Of a DNA stretch of 64,000 nt, positions 9,771 through 20,609 are shown in pieces. Source of the DNA: Blastocystis hominis (lineage: Eukaryota > Sar > Bigyra > Opalinata > Blastocystidae); contig NW_013171815.1 in NCBI RefSeq assembly GCF_000151665.1, positions 137,153 to 201,152 of the forward strand. The letters are read 5' to 3'. Within the stretch, counting starts at the first letter, position 1. The number at the start of each line of letters is the position of its first letter. Made by a program: the position numbers and the translations under genes. The notes under the pieces are model-generated. The model saw only the letters and a list, made by a program, of their open reading frames with translations. It searched no databases and was not told the DNA's origin.

Positions 9771-11239
9771 ATGCAAGCAACAACCGTATTCAAAGTGGCG
9801 AAGACACTCTCTTGTCATTGCTGGAACAAGGATCGGACACGTTGGGTCTACTTCATATCTTTCTTATTTTCGTAGAAGTCGCTCTTGCGACTCGAAATGA
9901 TAATACGATACAAATCTACACGAATTGCACGTCTTCCAAGTTCGAAGATTGGAAATTAATTCACACATTAACGGGAGTACTCGATTTTGTAATGTATCTC
10001 TGTAGCATGACTTGCCGATTACTGCTTTGGACTGGGATCCGAATTATAACCGCATTTTATCTTGCTCCGAAGACTGCAATGCGTATGTGTGGAACTTGGA
10101 GGACGGAAAGTGGATGCCTACTCTGGTATTGTTGAAAATCAAGCGAGCGGCTCTCTGCTGCAAGTGGTCACCGGATGGGAAAGCGTTTGCTGTCGGTTCC
10201 AGCGAGCGCAAGTGTATGCCGATTCGTTTGCTTTTTTAGCAATAGTGCGCATCTGCACTTTCAACACTTACGAGAATTTGTGGGTGAATCCAAGCGGACT
10301 GCACGCGAAGCTAGAGAAAGAAACGGAGGAATCGGGAACGGAAACGCCCACCATATCGAATAAAGCGAAGGGCAGCATCTTCTGCGTTTGTTGGGATCGC
10401 ACAGGCCAGCTGTTATGCCGTGGCTCGTTGGACGGTTCGATGAGCATTGTGAGCACGTACTACGATCCCACACAGCCGTATGCATGCAGGAGTGACGGGA
10501 TCATGCGTAGGATTCAAGACTGTCCGTTCGATATCACTTCGAAGGATCTGTTTGGATATGTTTTCGGAGACAAGTGCGACGTCGTGGAGGCGATTGCGGT
10601 GAATCTATCCAACACAGCGATCGCTTACGCAGGTATCCAGCATCCTTCGCAGCGCATTGAATGTAGATCGAAGCAGCAACGTGTATGTTCTGGAATTCAC
10701 AGGCCACATGATGAGCAAGCGAGTAGCCAATCAGAAGGGAGTGCGTGATGAATAGACGATTTCCTGCCCATGCCTGCCATTCACAAGTCTTCTGTTCGTT
10801 CGGGACGATGTGATGGTGGCTGGAGGATTCGATTCCGATCTCCACGTGCTCGCAAAGCAAGCAGGCGAATGGTAAGTGCGTGGAGAGCGGAGTGAAGCAA
10901 AGGAAGTATGTGGGTGTCGCGGATTTGAGCGCTTCGGACGCGAGCGGATCGTCGCGCATGTCGAGTTCGTTCCAAGAGCGAATTCGAGTAGAATTCGATT
11001 CGATTCGGAATGGTCAATAGATGCTCCAATCGAACACGAATCGCGGTTCGTTGCGGAATTCCACGAGCATGGATCAGGGAAACACAAGTTCAGGTCCGCA
11101 TCGCAATATGATTCTGGAAATCCGGGAGAAGTCGCGAGAATCGAATCAGCAGAAAGTGAAGGAGATTTCAACGTGTGGATTGGACGGTCGAATTGTGATT
11201 TGGAACATGGACTTGATTCTAACCAAAATGAATGTGTGA
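9771..11239 (+). CDS. ARPC1: ARPC1, WD40 subunit of the Arp2/3 complex
   Basis: The actin-nucleating Arp2/3 complex subunit p41. The frame starts MQATTVFKVAKTLSCHCWNK. Signature blades are DLPITALDWDPNYNRILSCS and then NAYVWNLEDGKWMPTLVLL, KIKRAALCCKWSPDGKAFAV, a later TISCPCLPFTSLLFVRDDV, and VKEISTCGLDGRIVIWNMDL near the C-terminus. At least six introns of 28-39 nt are needed. One hides an in-frame TAG (33-nt intron GTAGCC...AATAG near 10720). The junction after VGSSER (about 10200-10240) is not cleanly resolved in frame. One intron (near 10631-10664) begins GTATCC, which resembles a U12 donor but lacks a convincing branch site. The frame ends at an encoded TGA. Confidence 0.9.
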
Positions 11240-11421
11240 TTCCTTGTTGAGTTTCAACAAATGTGAGGATATGAGTTTTTAAACACCCTTTCCTTTTGTT
11301 CTATATGATGAAAGATAGTCTCCAATTGATTCTGGAAGCAAATTCAAACCCACAATTAATCTACACTCGATTCCTAATAATCTTTCACATAAGACTACAC
11401 CACTCCCCTTCTTTCTTTTCC

Positions 11422-11429
11422 AACAAACA
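11422..11429 (-). terminator. TGTTTGTT 3'-end element of TAF6
   Basis: Minus-strand octamer with a codon-position-1 T at 11434, four nt upstream. It truncates an otherwise open frame that would run to 11279. Confidence 0.7.
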
Positions 11430-11433
11430 CTCC

Positions 11434-13153
11434 AAATTACATAGTCGCAAACATCCCACGTTCCTTCCCAATGATGATAGCACATTGGAATCAACGCCTC
11501 CGTAAACATCAATTCCCTCGGCGCCATCAACTTCTTCATCGTTTCCTCCGCTTCATTCATCACTTCTTCGCACTGCCGACCCACTTCCAATCGCCTCTGC
11601 ACGCTTTCTCCCACGATCCCCATCGCTTCCTACACTCGAGTTTCCACGTTTCCCCCACAGTCAGCGCGAAGATGCACCGATACACCTGTATTTCCGCGGT
11701 TATCGACTTCTTTTTCGCGAGGATCGCCTCCAGATTCGCGTTGAGTTCCCGCGCGATCGGAAGCAACATGCGCCGAATCATCGCATCCCCCATCCGCGAA
11801 ACGCCTATCCTTGAGTTTCCACGTTTCCACGAACAGACGAGAACGCCGAAGACGCTGGGAATCGTGGAATTCGGCGTGTGGAGAACGCGATTCAGCGTGA
11901 CCAACACTTGATTCTGCAGTTTGGGGTACGTTACGCCGTATCTAGTTCCCCAGTTTCCACGATTTACGTACTGGCGAATCAGCTCGGCGAGGACGATGGC
12001 GGCACGTGCGCGTAACTCCCAGTGGTCTTCCGCGGGGGAGAAACTGAGCGTTTTTCCGAGGGCGCAGGTGAGAATGCAGGGAACGAGGATGTGGAGCTGG
12101 GTGGAAAAGTGGAAACAAGGGAAACGTAGCTGACGATGTGGAGATGGCGGTTGAGGAGAAGACTGTGGATGAGCTGGATGATGTACCGGAGGTAGGCGAC
12201 CATGCGGACGGGCTTCTTCTGCATGATCTTTTGCGTCTGTTGAGGAGAGAGAGGGGATAAAGTACGGTGGATTGCACCCAATCGACGAGATATGGGCAGA
12301 TTTGGTTGAGACCTTCGTCGGTTTGGAGCTGGTGGAACACCTCCGTGTTCTCTTCCTCCGAGCTGTAGAGACGGCTCTTGATCTTCTTGAGGTAGAGCTC
12401 GCATTCGAAGGAGAGAGAATGGACAGAACGCGTGGATTGGCTCAGAAGCTGGACATCGGGAGAGTCATCGGGAGAGTCATCATCTTCTCCCACTAGAGAA
12501 TAAAATGGATTAGAAAAAAGTCCGTACTCTCTTTCAGATATTGGATTTGATTGCCTTCCACGACAAACCAATTGACTTTGAACGAAGTTTCCAGAGGAAG
12601 CTCCGGAACTTCAGATTCGATGATGTGATTTACGGAAACGATATTCGATGTGTTAGATTTGTCAGCAAGTACCATTAACGACCTTTGCATCTCGGACCTT
12701 CGATTCTTATATCCCAATATTTTCTAGATCGCATTGAACCTCCTCTTCATACATCAAAATTATAAATATACAGCATCTTCTCGATATCGCCAGCTGTGAG
12801 CTTGGTTCGTCTGCAATGTTCCATATACATTTTTGCTTCCTACAAATCGACAATTCATGGTAAGAACAGACCTGTAGGATAAACTGTATCTCTTTCTGCA
12901 GAATCAGTTCCAATCGCTTCCTCGCCTCAATGGATAGGCTCTGGTCACGGTGTACCTCCGTATTCATGAACTTTTCTCCGGACCAAAGGTATTTAACAAA
13001 CATGCGCAAACCTTCGTACGATCTGCCTTCAATGTGAACGCCGCCACCTTCTTTTCGAAGCAGTAGAAACACTTCGCGTCCTTGGGAAGATGCTTTTGGC
13101 CTAAATACAGACTCACAGTGTTTTGTGATTCGCTTAGCGTTAGTATTAATCAT
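11434..13153 (-). CDS. TAF6: TAF6, TFIID subunit 6
   Basis: TBP-associated factor of the RNA polymerase II machinery. The histone-fold segment is LSIEARKRLELILQKEIQFI joined to EAKMYMEHCRRTKLTAGDI, the typical TAF6 histone-fold end. ELPLETSFKVNWFVVEGNQI follows, matching the LPKAPLDTTVVAHWLAIEG box. The HEAT-repeat C-terminal domain contains ECELYLKKIKSRLY, then HILVPCILTCALGKTLS and AEDHWELRARAAIVLAELI, the strongest TAF6 signature (DNHWELRDFTANL in animals). Several introns of about 30 nt are required. The N-terminus has an extension before the histone fold (MINTNAKRITKH...) that homologues lack. There is no encoded stop at the end: T11434 plus poly(A) makes TAA after ...WDVCDYVI. Confidence 0.85.
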
Positions 13154-14176
13154 ATTGGTATCCTTTTCTTTGGTATCAGATGCAATAATCCATTATCCTA
13201 TTTATTCGCACACGATTAATGTGAGTTGCAAGAAGTTCAATGCAAACTTGTTCGTAATCGAGACAATACATATAAACTAGTTAGGTAACCACAGCAAAAA
13301 AAAGAATTGAATTGAATCGAATCGAATATATATGAATTGGTATCAAGAGGTTTGAAACAATCATGTCTGAACCCATTATTTCCTAATAATTTTTCATACG
13401 AAAATGGATCGTTGAATGAAATATTGACTACACACACTAATAACTGGTATTATGGACTTGTATAGGCTTTGACAATATGAACAGAAGACTTGAGGTAATT
13501 TATGATAATATTCTAATAATAGGTATTAGAAGGTGTACCAATTCTATTTCACTAGTAAGGTACAGAATATACAAAGGTGTAAGCCATATCGATACACTTG
13601 AAGGATTGGGTATAGATTTATTAATAATATTAATAAATGACATACCTTCACTTCATTATTCTAACATGATTCCCTATAGGTCGATCTCGTATATCCTCAA
13701 ACTCTCACACGAATCACATTACCTATGTTCAGATACGTATAAAAAGCAAATAAAGGATCCACCTCAAGCCACAAAAATAACCCTTTCCCCATCACAGCTC
13801 GATTTGCCGGTTATCTGCTAAAAGAAAGCCCATGCTTGATTAAGCACATCATAGTCAACACTTTTGTCTATTCCGTGCTCAACTCATCCAGCTACCTTCA
13901 ATTTTCTCTTTTCTCTAATCACTACATTGTCTCCTCTGCATATATTCACTAAAGCGTTCTGACGACTCCAAACGACTTTCTTACCGAAAAACCATTATTA
14001 CGCATCCAAAAACGGTTTTTTACATCTTTTAGTATCTATCTCAATTATCCTTAATTGGATTGTTGGTTCTCCAACACAAACTCCGTATAAAACTGCAATT
14101 TGTTGGTACGGTTCCGAAATAAAGACCACAATAAAGCACTATTTTTATTACTTTTTTCCCATTCTATTCGTTTGCA
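13154..14176. other. AT-rich intergenic region, no gene supported
   Basis: About 1 kb between divergent promoters (TAF6 on minus, the EF-hand gene on plus). Two short open frames (13237-13437 minus, 13477-13821 plus) have low-complexity, AT-driven composition and no recognisable motif. Confidence 0.4.
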
Positions 14177-15103
14177 ATGATTATTAATTGTCCCACTTGC
14201 CAGCAAGCTCTAAATATCAACGGTACTGCGGGCTTGTTTCGTGTATCTTTTTTCTAACCTTCTTCTGATGTCTAGTGCCCGAAGTGCGGTTCCACTTGTC
14301 AGGGTATCTCCGCATTCTGCACGTAAATTCTAGTAAACTCTACGCCCGCTGGAAACTCTCCTTACTTGAATCCTTCCCAGATTCCGCCGAACCCTTATTA
14401 CAATTCTCCAGCCCAGCCCCAGCCTGGATCTGCAATGTATTCGCCGAATCAGTTTTCCCAGACATCGACCCCGCTCCGAGTTCCAAATATAGCCCCAATC
14501 GCTCGCTCTATGGATCCTGTAAACAATGCGTTTAACTCCGTGAGCCTCGGAGGGTAACGAAGCTTAATGATCTTTTAGGATAGAAATGCTATTAACGTGA
14601 GTGGCTTGCGCATTGCTCTCCAAAACCTAAACGTTCAGCTCTCAAACGAAATCTGCAATCAACTGTTCATGAAGCACGACACGGATAACAGTGGCAGCAT
14701 TCAGATCAACGAATTCCGCGAGATTTACCGTGAAATCAACGAGTGGATTGTAGATGGTGATTGACTTTCTCTGATGCAGGCGCTTTTCAACAGTTTAGAT
14801 GAGGACCACTCAGGGAAAATGGAATATGGCGAATTTGTAAACGCAATGAAGCGACTCCAGTAGGGATGGATGCATGGGATGCTGATCGTTAGATTCCATG
14901 TTTCTGATCAAATGTTTCTCCCGCTTTTCCAGAATATTGACACTCTTCACAACAATTTCATCGATTTGAATGGCTTCATCAAGGTGGTTTCGATTTTGCA
15001 GGTGTTGGAGATGAAGTTTGCAATGCGCGATACGACGCACAGCGGACGTATTACTGTCGATATTAACGACATTCTGGATTTTATCCTCACTCTTCCTATT
15101 TAA
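14177..15103 (+). CDS. Penta-EF-hand-like calcium-binding protein with N-terminal zinc-ribbon-like motif
   Basis: The N-terminal exons carry two CxxC pairs (NCPTCQQALNIN and CPKCGSTCQ), suggesting a small zinc ribbon. A Pro/Gln/Asn-rich linker follows (PSQIPPNPYYNSPAQPQPGS). The C-terminal half has EF-hands. DTDNSGSIQINEF and DEDHSGKMEYGEF are canonical Ca2+ loops with D1, D3, S5, G6 and E12. NIDTLHNNFIDLNGFIKVV and MRDTTHSGRITVDINDIL look degenerate. This layout (Pro-rich N-terminus plus a PEF-type domain) resembles ALG-2/peflin/grancalcin proteins, which bind membranes or partners in a Ca2+-dependent way. About five GT-AG introns of 25-33 nt are needed, and the last junctions are less certain. 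TAA is encoded, with TGTTTGTT a few nt downstream. Confidence 0.75.
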
Positions 15104-15229
15104 TGCATTGTTTGTTAAACGAAAGGTTCGAAAGAGTACGAATCGTTTCTGCTATTCTGTGAATGCAATCTGTGTAGTTGTTAGAACATGAATGGTAGTG
15201 ACGAATTCGGATTGGCTGCTTCCTTTTCT

Positions 15230-15360
15230 ATTCCACCTTTTTTTCTTTCCTTCTTTCATTCATTCATTTATTCAAACAAACAATCAAACAATCAATTTAA
15301 ATGAAGCAATCATTCATTCCATCTCATTCTTCCTTCCTTCCTTCCTTCCTTCCTTCCTCC
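15230..15360 (+). repeat. Low-complexity TTC/TTCC-rich tract
   Basis: Pyrimidine-rich tract with (TTCC)n near 15331-15357 and CAAACAAT/CATT repeats near 15265-15320. It lies in the shared 3' region between the convergent EF-hand and Raptor genes. Confidence 0.7.
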
Positions 15361-18300
15361 TATTCATACACACACACCACACCACGCGCATTATAACACG
15401 CCACCGCGCCACTCAGCGGATGAATCGCCGCCCCCATCAAATTGCCGAGCGGCTTCGTCCGGAATCCCTTCGTCGCCCTCACCACCTGCTTCGTCTCTCC
15501 CTCCCGGTCCAGAATCCGCAGCTCCGACCGCAGACTGGTGGTCACCATCATCTCCATCGCTGGCTGGGCTTCCAGCGCCGTCAGCGTCGGCGCCAAAAAC
15601 CGCTCTGAAACCGCGGTAGACGCGTTTCTCCGGTCGAAGAAGCGGAGCCACCCATCGAACTCGGCGGTAGCGAAGAGAAACTCGCTAACCGACACCAGTC
15701 CGACGAGCTTCGCGTCGTTTTGCGGCGATTGAAAGAGTCGAAGCACGTCGTGCGTCCGCGCGTCGATCTGCAGCACGCGGCCGTTCCGCAGCCCGCACGT
15801 GAAGCCGCTCCGCTCCTCCGACAGCAGCGACACCACGGGCGATTCCTCTCCGGTGGCGCGGCAGCACGCGAGCTGCTCGGTCTCCAGGTTCCAGACCTTC
15901 ACGAGCTGCGTGGTCCCCGCGGTTGCGAGCAAACCGGCGGACTGGCTCCAGCGACAGAGCATGGCGGGCGTGACCTCGCTGCCCTTCGGCTGGTCCTTCG
16001 AGAACACGGGGAAGGCCACAAAAGACGACACGACCCGCGGTTGTCGGATGTCCCAAATAAAGATGGCCCCTTTTCGCGTCCCTTCTACCAGCAATGCGGA
16101 CTCGGACGGATTGATCCACTCCAGCGACGTCGCGCACGTGCTCAGCTTCGGGTCCAGCGGCGGCATCGCCTGATTCTCGCGGTAATCGAACAGCGAAACC
16201 GTCTTCCCCGCACCCATCTACATGAAACGCCCGATCGACCCCCACCGAAACCGCGGTGAACAGCGGGTGGAACCGCAGACACGTGACCTCGCCCTCCGTG
16301 CGCAGCACGCGTCGCTCCTTCCACCGCCGTCGCGCGGATCCCCGCGGGAGCGAGCGAGCGACGCGCGCGTAGTCGGCGCAGTCGGCGCAGTCGAGCGGCC
16401 CGTCGCCGCCGAGAAGCGTTTTGAGACGCCGCCGCTTCTCGCGCCGCTCGTCCCCCGCGGAATCGTCCTTCCACTCCATGAAGTTGTTCAGACTCCACTC
16501 CAGAAACGTGTGCGGAAGCCCCAGCAGACCCAGCTGCGTCTCCAGCATCGAGTCGATGTGCGAAACCGGCTCTGGCGACGACGCGCCCTGCTGCATGAGA
16601 TGCAGATTCACGAACGAGGACGACTGCGCGATCCCCGCGGGAATCAGAGAACGACCGCCCCCGCGGGAAGAACCCGTCGTCACCGCGGGGAGCGGAGGGG
16701 AAACCGGGGAAACCGGGGAACCGGAAGGGATTGGAGAAAGCCGGGAAACCGTGGAAACGGCGGCACCGGTGTGGATAGGAGGCAATGTGGAAACCGTGGA
16801 AACCGTGGAACCGGTGGGGATGGTAGGAATCGTGGAAACCGAAGGAATCGTAGAAACCGTCGGAACCTTAGGAATCGTGGAAACCGTGGAAACCGTGGAA
16901 CCTGTTGTCACCGTCGGAATCGTGGAAACCGTCGGAACCGTCGGAACCGCGGGATTATTGGGGAAAATGGAGGTGAGGGGCGGGTGTGCGGTCTGGGAGT
17001 TTCGGTGGAAGGAGGCGTGTCGGGAGGCGAAGCTGGAACCGCGGGAGGAGGTGGAGATGAGCGGGAGGTCGGTGAGCGGTGCGCGGGTGGGCTCGTGGAT
17101 GGGGAGTGTGGGGAGCGAAGCGGTGGAGACGGGCTTGGCCTGCGAACTGAACTTGAGAGCAGAAGCGAGGTCGAAAATGGAGCGAGTAGAAGGAAGCGTC
17201 CCGCTGGATTTGAGGTAGTCGACGTTCTTGCAGATGACGTAGACGTAGTGGGACACGGCGTTGCGGATGGTGAGGTTGGGCTCGGCGTCGCGGAGGTAGA
17301 GGAAGAGGATCCAGTGCTTGACGTAGAAGGGATTGAAGTCGGAGGGCGGCGAGGCGGTCGGGTGCTTGTCCTCGTCGAGGAGGTTCAGCAGCCGCGCGAC
17401 CTCCATTTCTCCTTTTAGAATACGGTCTACGAAGCAGATCATGTGCGCCATGTGGCAGCGACGGCAGAAGATTTTGAGGATGAGGCGCATGAGCTCGCGA
17501 CGCACCAGAACGGAACCTTCTCGGTTCATCGAGATCCGCTCGGAGATTCGGTTCAGCAGCAGCTGGTCGAACTTGGCGGACTGGTCCTCCGTGTCCACCA
17601 GCTTGTTCAGCTCGTCGTGGTTCAGATACACGTGAATACTGTTCCGCGTGCCCTGGTAGCCGGAGCTTCCGAACCCCACGAACGACTCGAGCAGCAGCAG
17701 CGCCGCGGCGCGGACTTCGGGCTGCGGATGCGCGAGCAGATCGAGCAGGTCGCTGCTCTGCGCCGGATTCACGAGGCTCTTCCGCAGATCGTTGAGCAAA
17801 AACTCCTTCAGCTCGTTACACTCGAAGCACAGCTGCGAGAGCAGCAAGCACGTCCAGCATTGGAGCTTCCACAGCGGCGACCGCAAGTGCTTCGTGATCA
17901 GCTTGTGCACCTCGCTGTCGCGGAGCCGAATCCGCGCCGAATTCTTCGTGAAGCACGCCAGCGTCAAGAGAAACTCCACTCGCAAAATATCCTCGTCGCT
18001 CGGATGCATCTCCGCGTCGCGCCGCAGGAACGAAAACAAAAACTGCGTGAGGTTCTGCAAATGGTCTTCCTGCATCTGCGGGTCGTACGCCATCAAACAC
18101 GTCCATAACCGCAGCAATCCCTTCTTGTATTGGCTCTGCGCGTGCGACGAGATCAGTTTCAGCGAGTAGTAGTTCAGTGATTTCATGATCAGCATGACGA
18201 TCCCGCGCGATCGCTCCGCGAAGTCCGCCAGCAAGTCGATCAAATTCACGGTCTCCGTCGGCGAGATCTGCTGCGTCATTTCGTCCCGATCCATCAGATT

Positions 18301-20110
18301 CCCCGCGGGTTCGCCCATCTGCCGCGATCGACGGTTCTACGTTTCACCGTTTCCCCTGCTCCGAACATAGCTCGTGTTGTTCAGCAGCTGAATCAGCATC
18401 GAAAAGCCGTCCGGCAGCTCGTTGATTTGGCACGACGTCCTCACCTATCCTTCAGGAATTCCAAAAATCGGCACGAAATTCGCGAGGTCGCAGAAGATGC
18501 AGCGGAAGAAGTCGGTTTTGAAGGTGAACTTGGAGTACACGGAGAACTTGGGAGCGCGCAGCGCGCTGTGCGGCTGCTCCAGCGGCTGCTTGAACAAGTT
18601 GGGGTACAACTGCTCCGAGTTGGGCGGGGAAAGCGGCGGCGGGACGGGGAGTTTTTCCCGGAGATCGTCGGGCGTGATGATGGAACACTCCTTCTGCACC
18701 GCGGAGAACTGGGAGAGAAACTCCTCGATGACGGAATCCCAGGTCTAGACGAATTAAAACCGACGCGAAGAAGAAGCGAACTTTCCACAAGGGATGCATC
18801 GACTGATCGGAGAAACGGGGGTAACTCACCGGGTGGCAGTTGAACAGCGACATCACGCGCTATCCGTCATCCTCTCTTCCCCGCGGCCAACCTGCGCGAG
18901 CAGGAAATTCCGGAAGAGCGCGGCGACCATTTCGTCGGTGTTGAAAAGCAGATGATACGTGCTTTCGTCCAGAATGCTCCACGCAATGCTGTCCGTAATG
19001 CAGTTAAAGATCATGTGCAGCTTCCCCTTCGGGAGATCATGGTCGAACTACCCCTCATTTCCACGTTTCCACGCGCACTGGCTCGCCTTCGAGGCGGTAG
19101 GCGTAGTCCTCCTCGATGCTCTCGCCCTTGGGATTGTTCCGCACGCGCGAGAACGGCTGGAACTTTTGGTGGTGGAGGAACCAGCGGATGCTGACGCGGA
19201 TCGGATCCGTGAGACACATCGTGAACAGATCCACCGGGAAATCCTCGTGCTCCGGGAGAAATTCTCCCGAGTCTACCAGTCAGAGATAAAATTGGGAGCG
19301 ACCGCAAGCGCCCAGAAACAAAATGTTGTTCATTTCTTCCTCCATGGAGTCCACGTAGAGCTCGCGGAAGTGGTCCAGCAGCATCCCCGCGAGACTGCAG
19401 TCCATGACGTACAGCACCGGCGATTTGAGCCAGGTCTATTCATAGAGGGCAAAGCGAACGGCGACGTGGATGGAGAGGATCGAGACCGGCTTGTACTTGT
19501 CGTAGTTCCGGTTGAACAGCCAGATCTCGCCGAGCGAGGAGGGCGTCAGAACGCCGTGGCCGTTGTAGTGGAAGAGAACGCGGCTTTTGGAGGTGGATTC
19601 GGTGTTTTGGCGGATTTCCTGGATAGCCGACTCCACGCTGTTGAGGCAGGGATCGTTGAGACTTTTGAACTGGTACTGGGTGTGAGTGGAAAATAAAAAA
19701 GAGAGAAATACGCGTCCAGGAGAGTAGACTAGGGATTTGTAGAGTTGACGAAGAGAGGAGGAGATAACCTCCAGAATTCCTTCTTTTTGTTGAAGATTTT
19801 GGATGGCTATTTCAAAACCGATCTGCAATCATACAAGTCCAGCATTCCTCTCCGTAATACCTCCTCGGTTTCGGTTCATCCGATAAGTTGTAAATATTTA
19901 TACACAGCACAATGAGGATATGTTTTATTTTAATCTAAATCTGACAGCAACGTAAACAAAGCAAACCTTTGTCTTCGACCTCCTGAATTGATTTGAAACT
20001 TCGGGTATTTTAATCGGTATGACGCTAGATCCAAGGACCGCTTCGTTATATCGTCTACCCACAAGATATCTACAACTCAGTGCAAGGATTCGCTTAAAAC
20101 TTTTTCTCTT
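15360..20110 (-). CDS. RPTOR: Raptor (TORC1 scaffold)
   Basis: The defining subunit of TOR complex 1. N-terminal RNC domain exons: KIKHILIVLCINIYNLSDEP, then after an intron SIQNLQQKEG, and RVLFHYNGHGVLTPSSLGEI with WLFNRNYDKYKPVS, the raptor caspase-like signature. The next exon encodes FPVDLFTMCLTDPIRVSIRW. A long exon (15685-18318) carries armadillo/HEAT repeats (VRAAALLLLESFVGFG). A Thr/Ser/Pro-rich linker made of VSTIP-like repeats follows. The last exon (15360-16217), joined by a 28-nt intron, encodes a seven-bladed WD40 (KTVSLFDYREN ... GAIFIWDIRQP). The order RNC, HEAT, linker, WD40 is that of the family. The true start codon upstream of RRSKTK was not found, so the 5' end is approximate. 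Confidence 0.9.
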
Positions 20111-20289
20111 CACAGTATGTAGCCTCCGTATCCCTACTGCAGTCGTCTTTTCTATTCTTTTCCTCTCTACTTTCTCAGGAAAAATATCCGGGAATTACAT
20201 ATCCGATAATGAATCTTGTATGAGATACATTCGAGATTTAGGAAAAAACGATCTCACAATGGATAATTGTGAAGGTCACGAAATGAGGT

Positions 20290-20500
20290 TTATAGTGAGG
20301 GAAAGAGATGCTCAGTCGACAGAGATGCACAATCAATAATTTCCCTCCGTATTACTCGTCCGCGTATTTTAGATAAGGTCTCAATGTTGGATAGGAGGTT
20401 GTAACAACTTCCGACAATCCGCAGAGCACGTCTATAATTGAGAATTGCGATTTGTAGAAGAAGCAACGATTTCGATTGAGTTTCACAATTCATGATAATC
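20290..20500 (-). CDS. Possible small coiled-coil protein
   Basis: A minus-strand ATG near 20493 (MNCETQSKS), a candidate 36-nt GT-AG intron, then RALRIVGSCYNLLSNIETLS and KIRGRVIRREIIDCASLSTE, ending at a TAA near 20290. The heptad-like pattern suggests a helix. No family is recognised. It could instead be an upstream exon of Raptor or chance. Confidence 0.25.
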
Positions 20501-20609
20501 AAAAGTAACTGCACATGGTTTTTTCTGTTCTCAATTGAACTCTGGGTGAACAATTAAAAAGCAACATGAAGATAATTGAAGTCATATCTATGTTCTTCAG
20601 GTATTTTTA

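Noticed and set aside
10631-10664. ARPC1 intron starting GTATCC as a possible GT-AG U12-type intron
   Set aside because: No branch site at the 6-nt distance seen in the others. Ordinary U2-type splicing explains it.
16222-17418. Long plus-strand open frames opposite Raptor (also 40089-41771 opposite HEATR1 and 22293-23693 opposite the GPCR-PIPK)
   Set aside because: Arg/Gly-rich or Arg/Gln-rich composition typical of antisense frames in GC-rich coding DNA. The opposite strand encodes recognised proteins.
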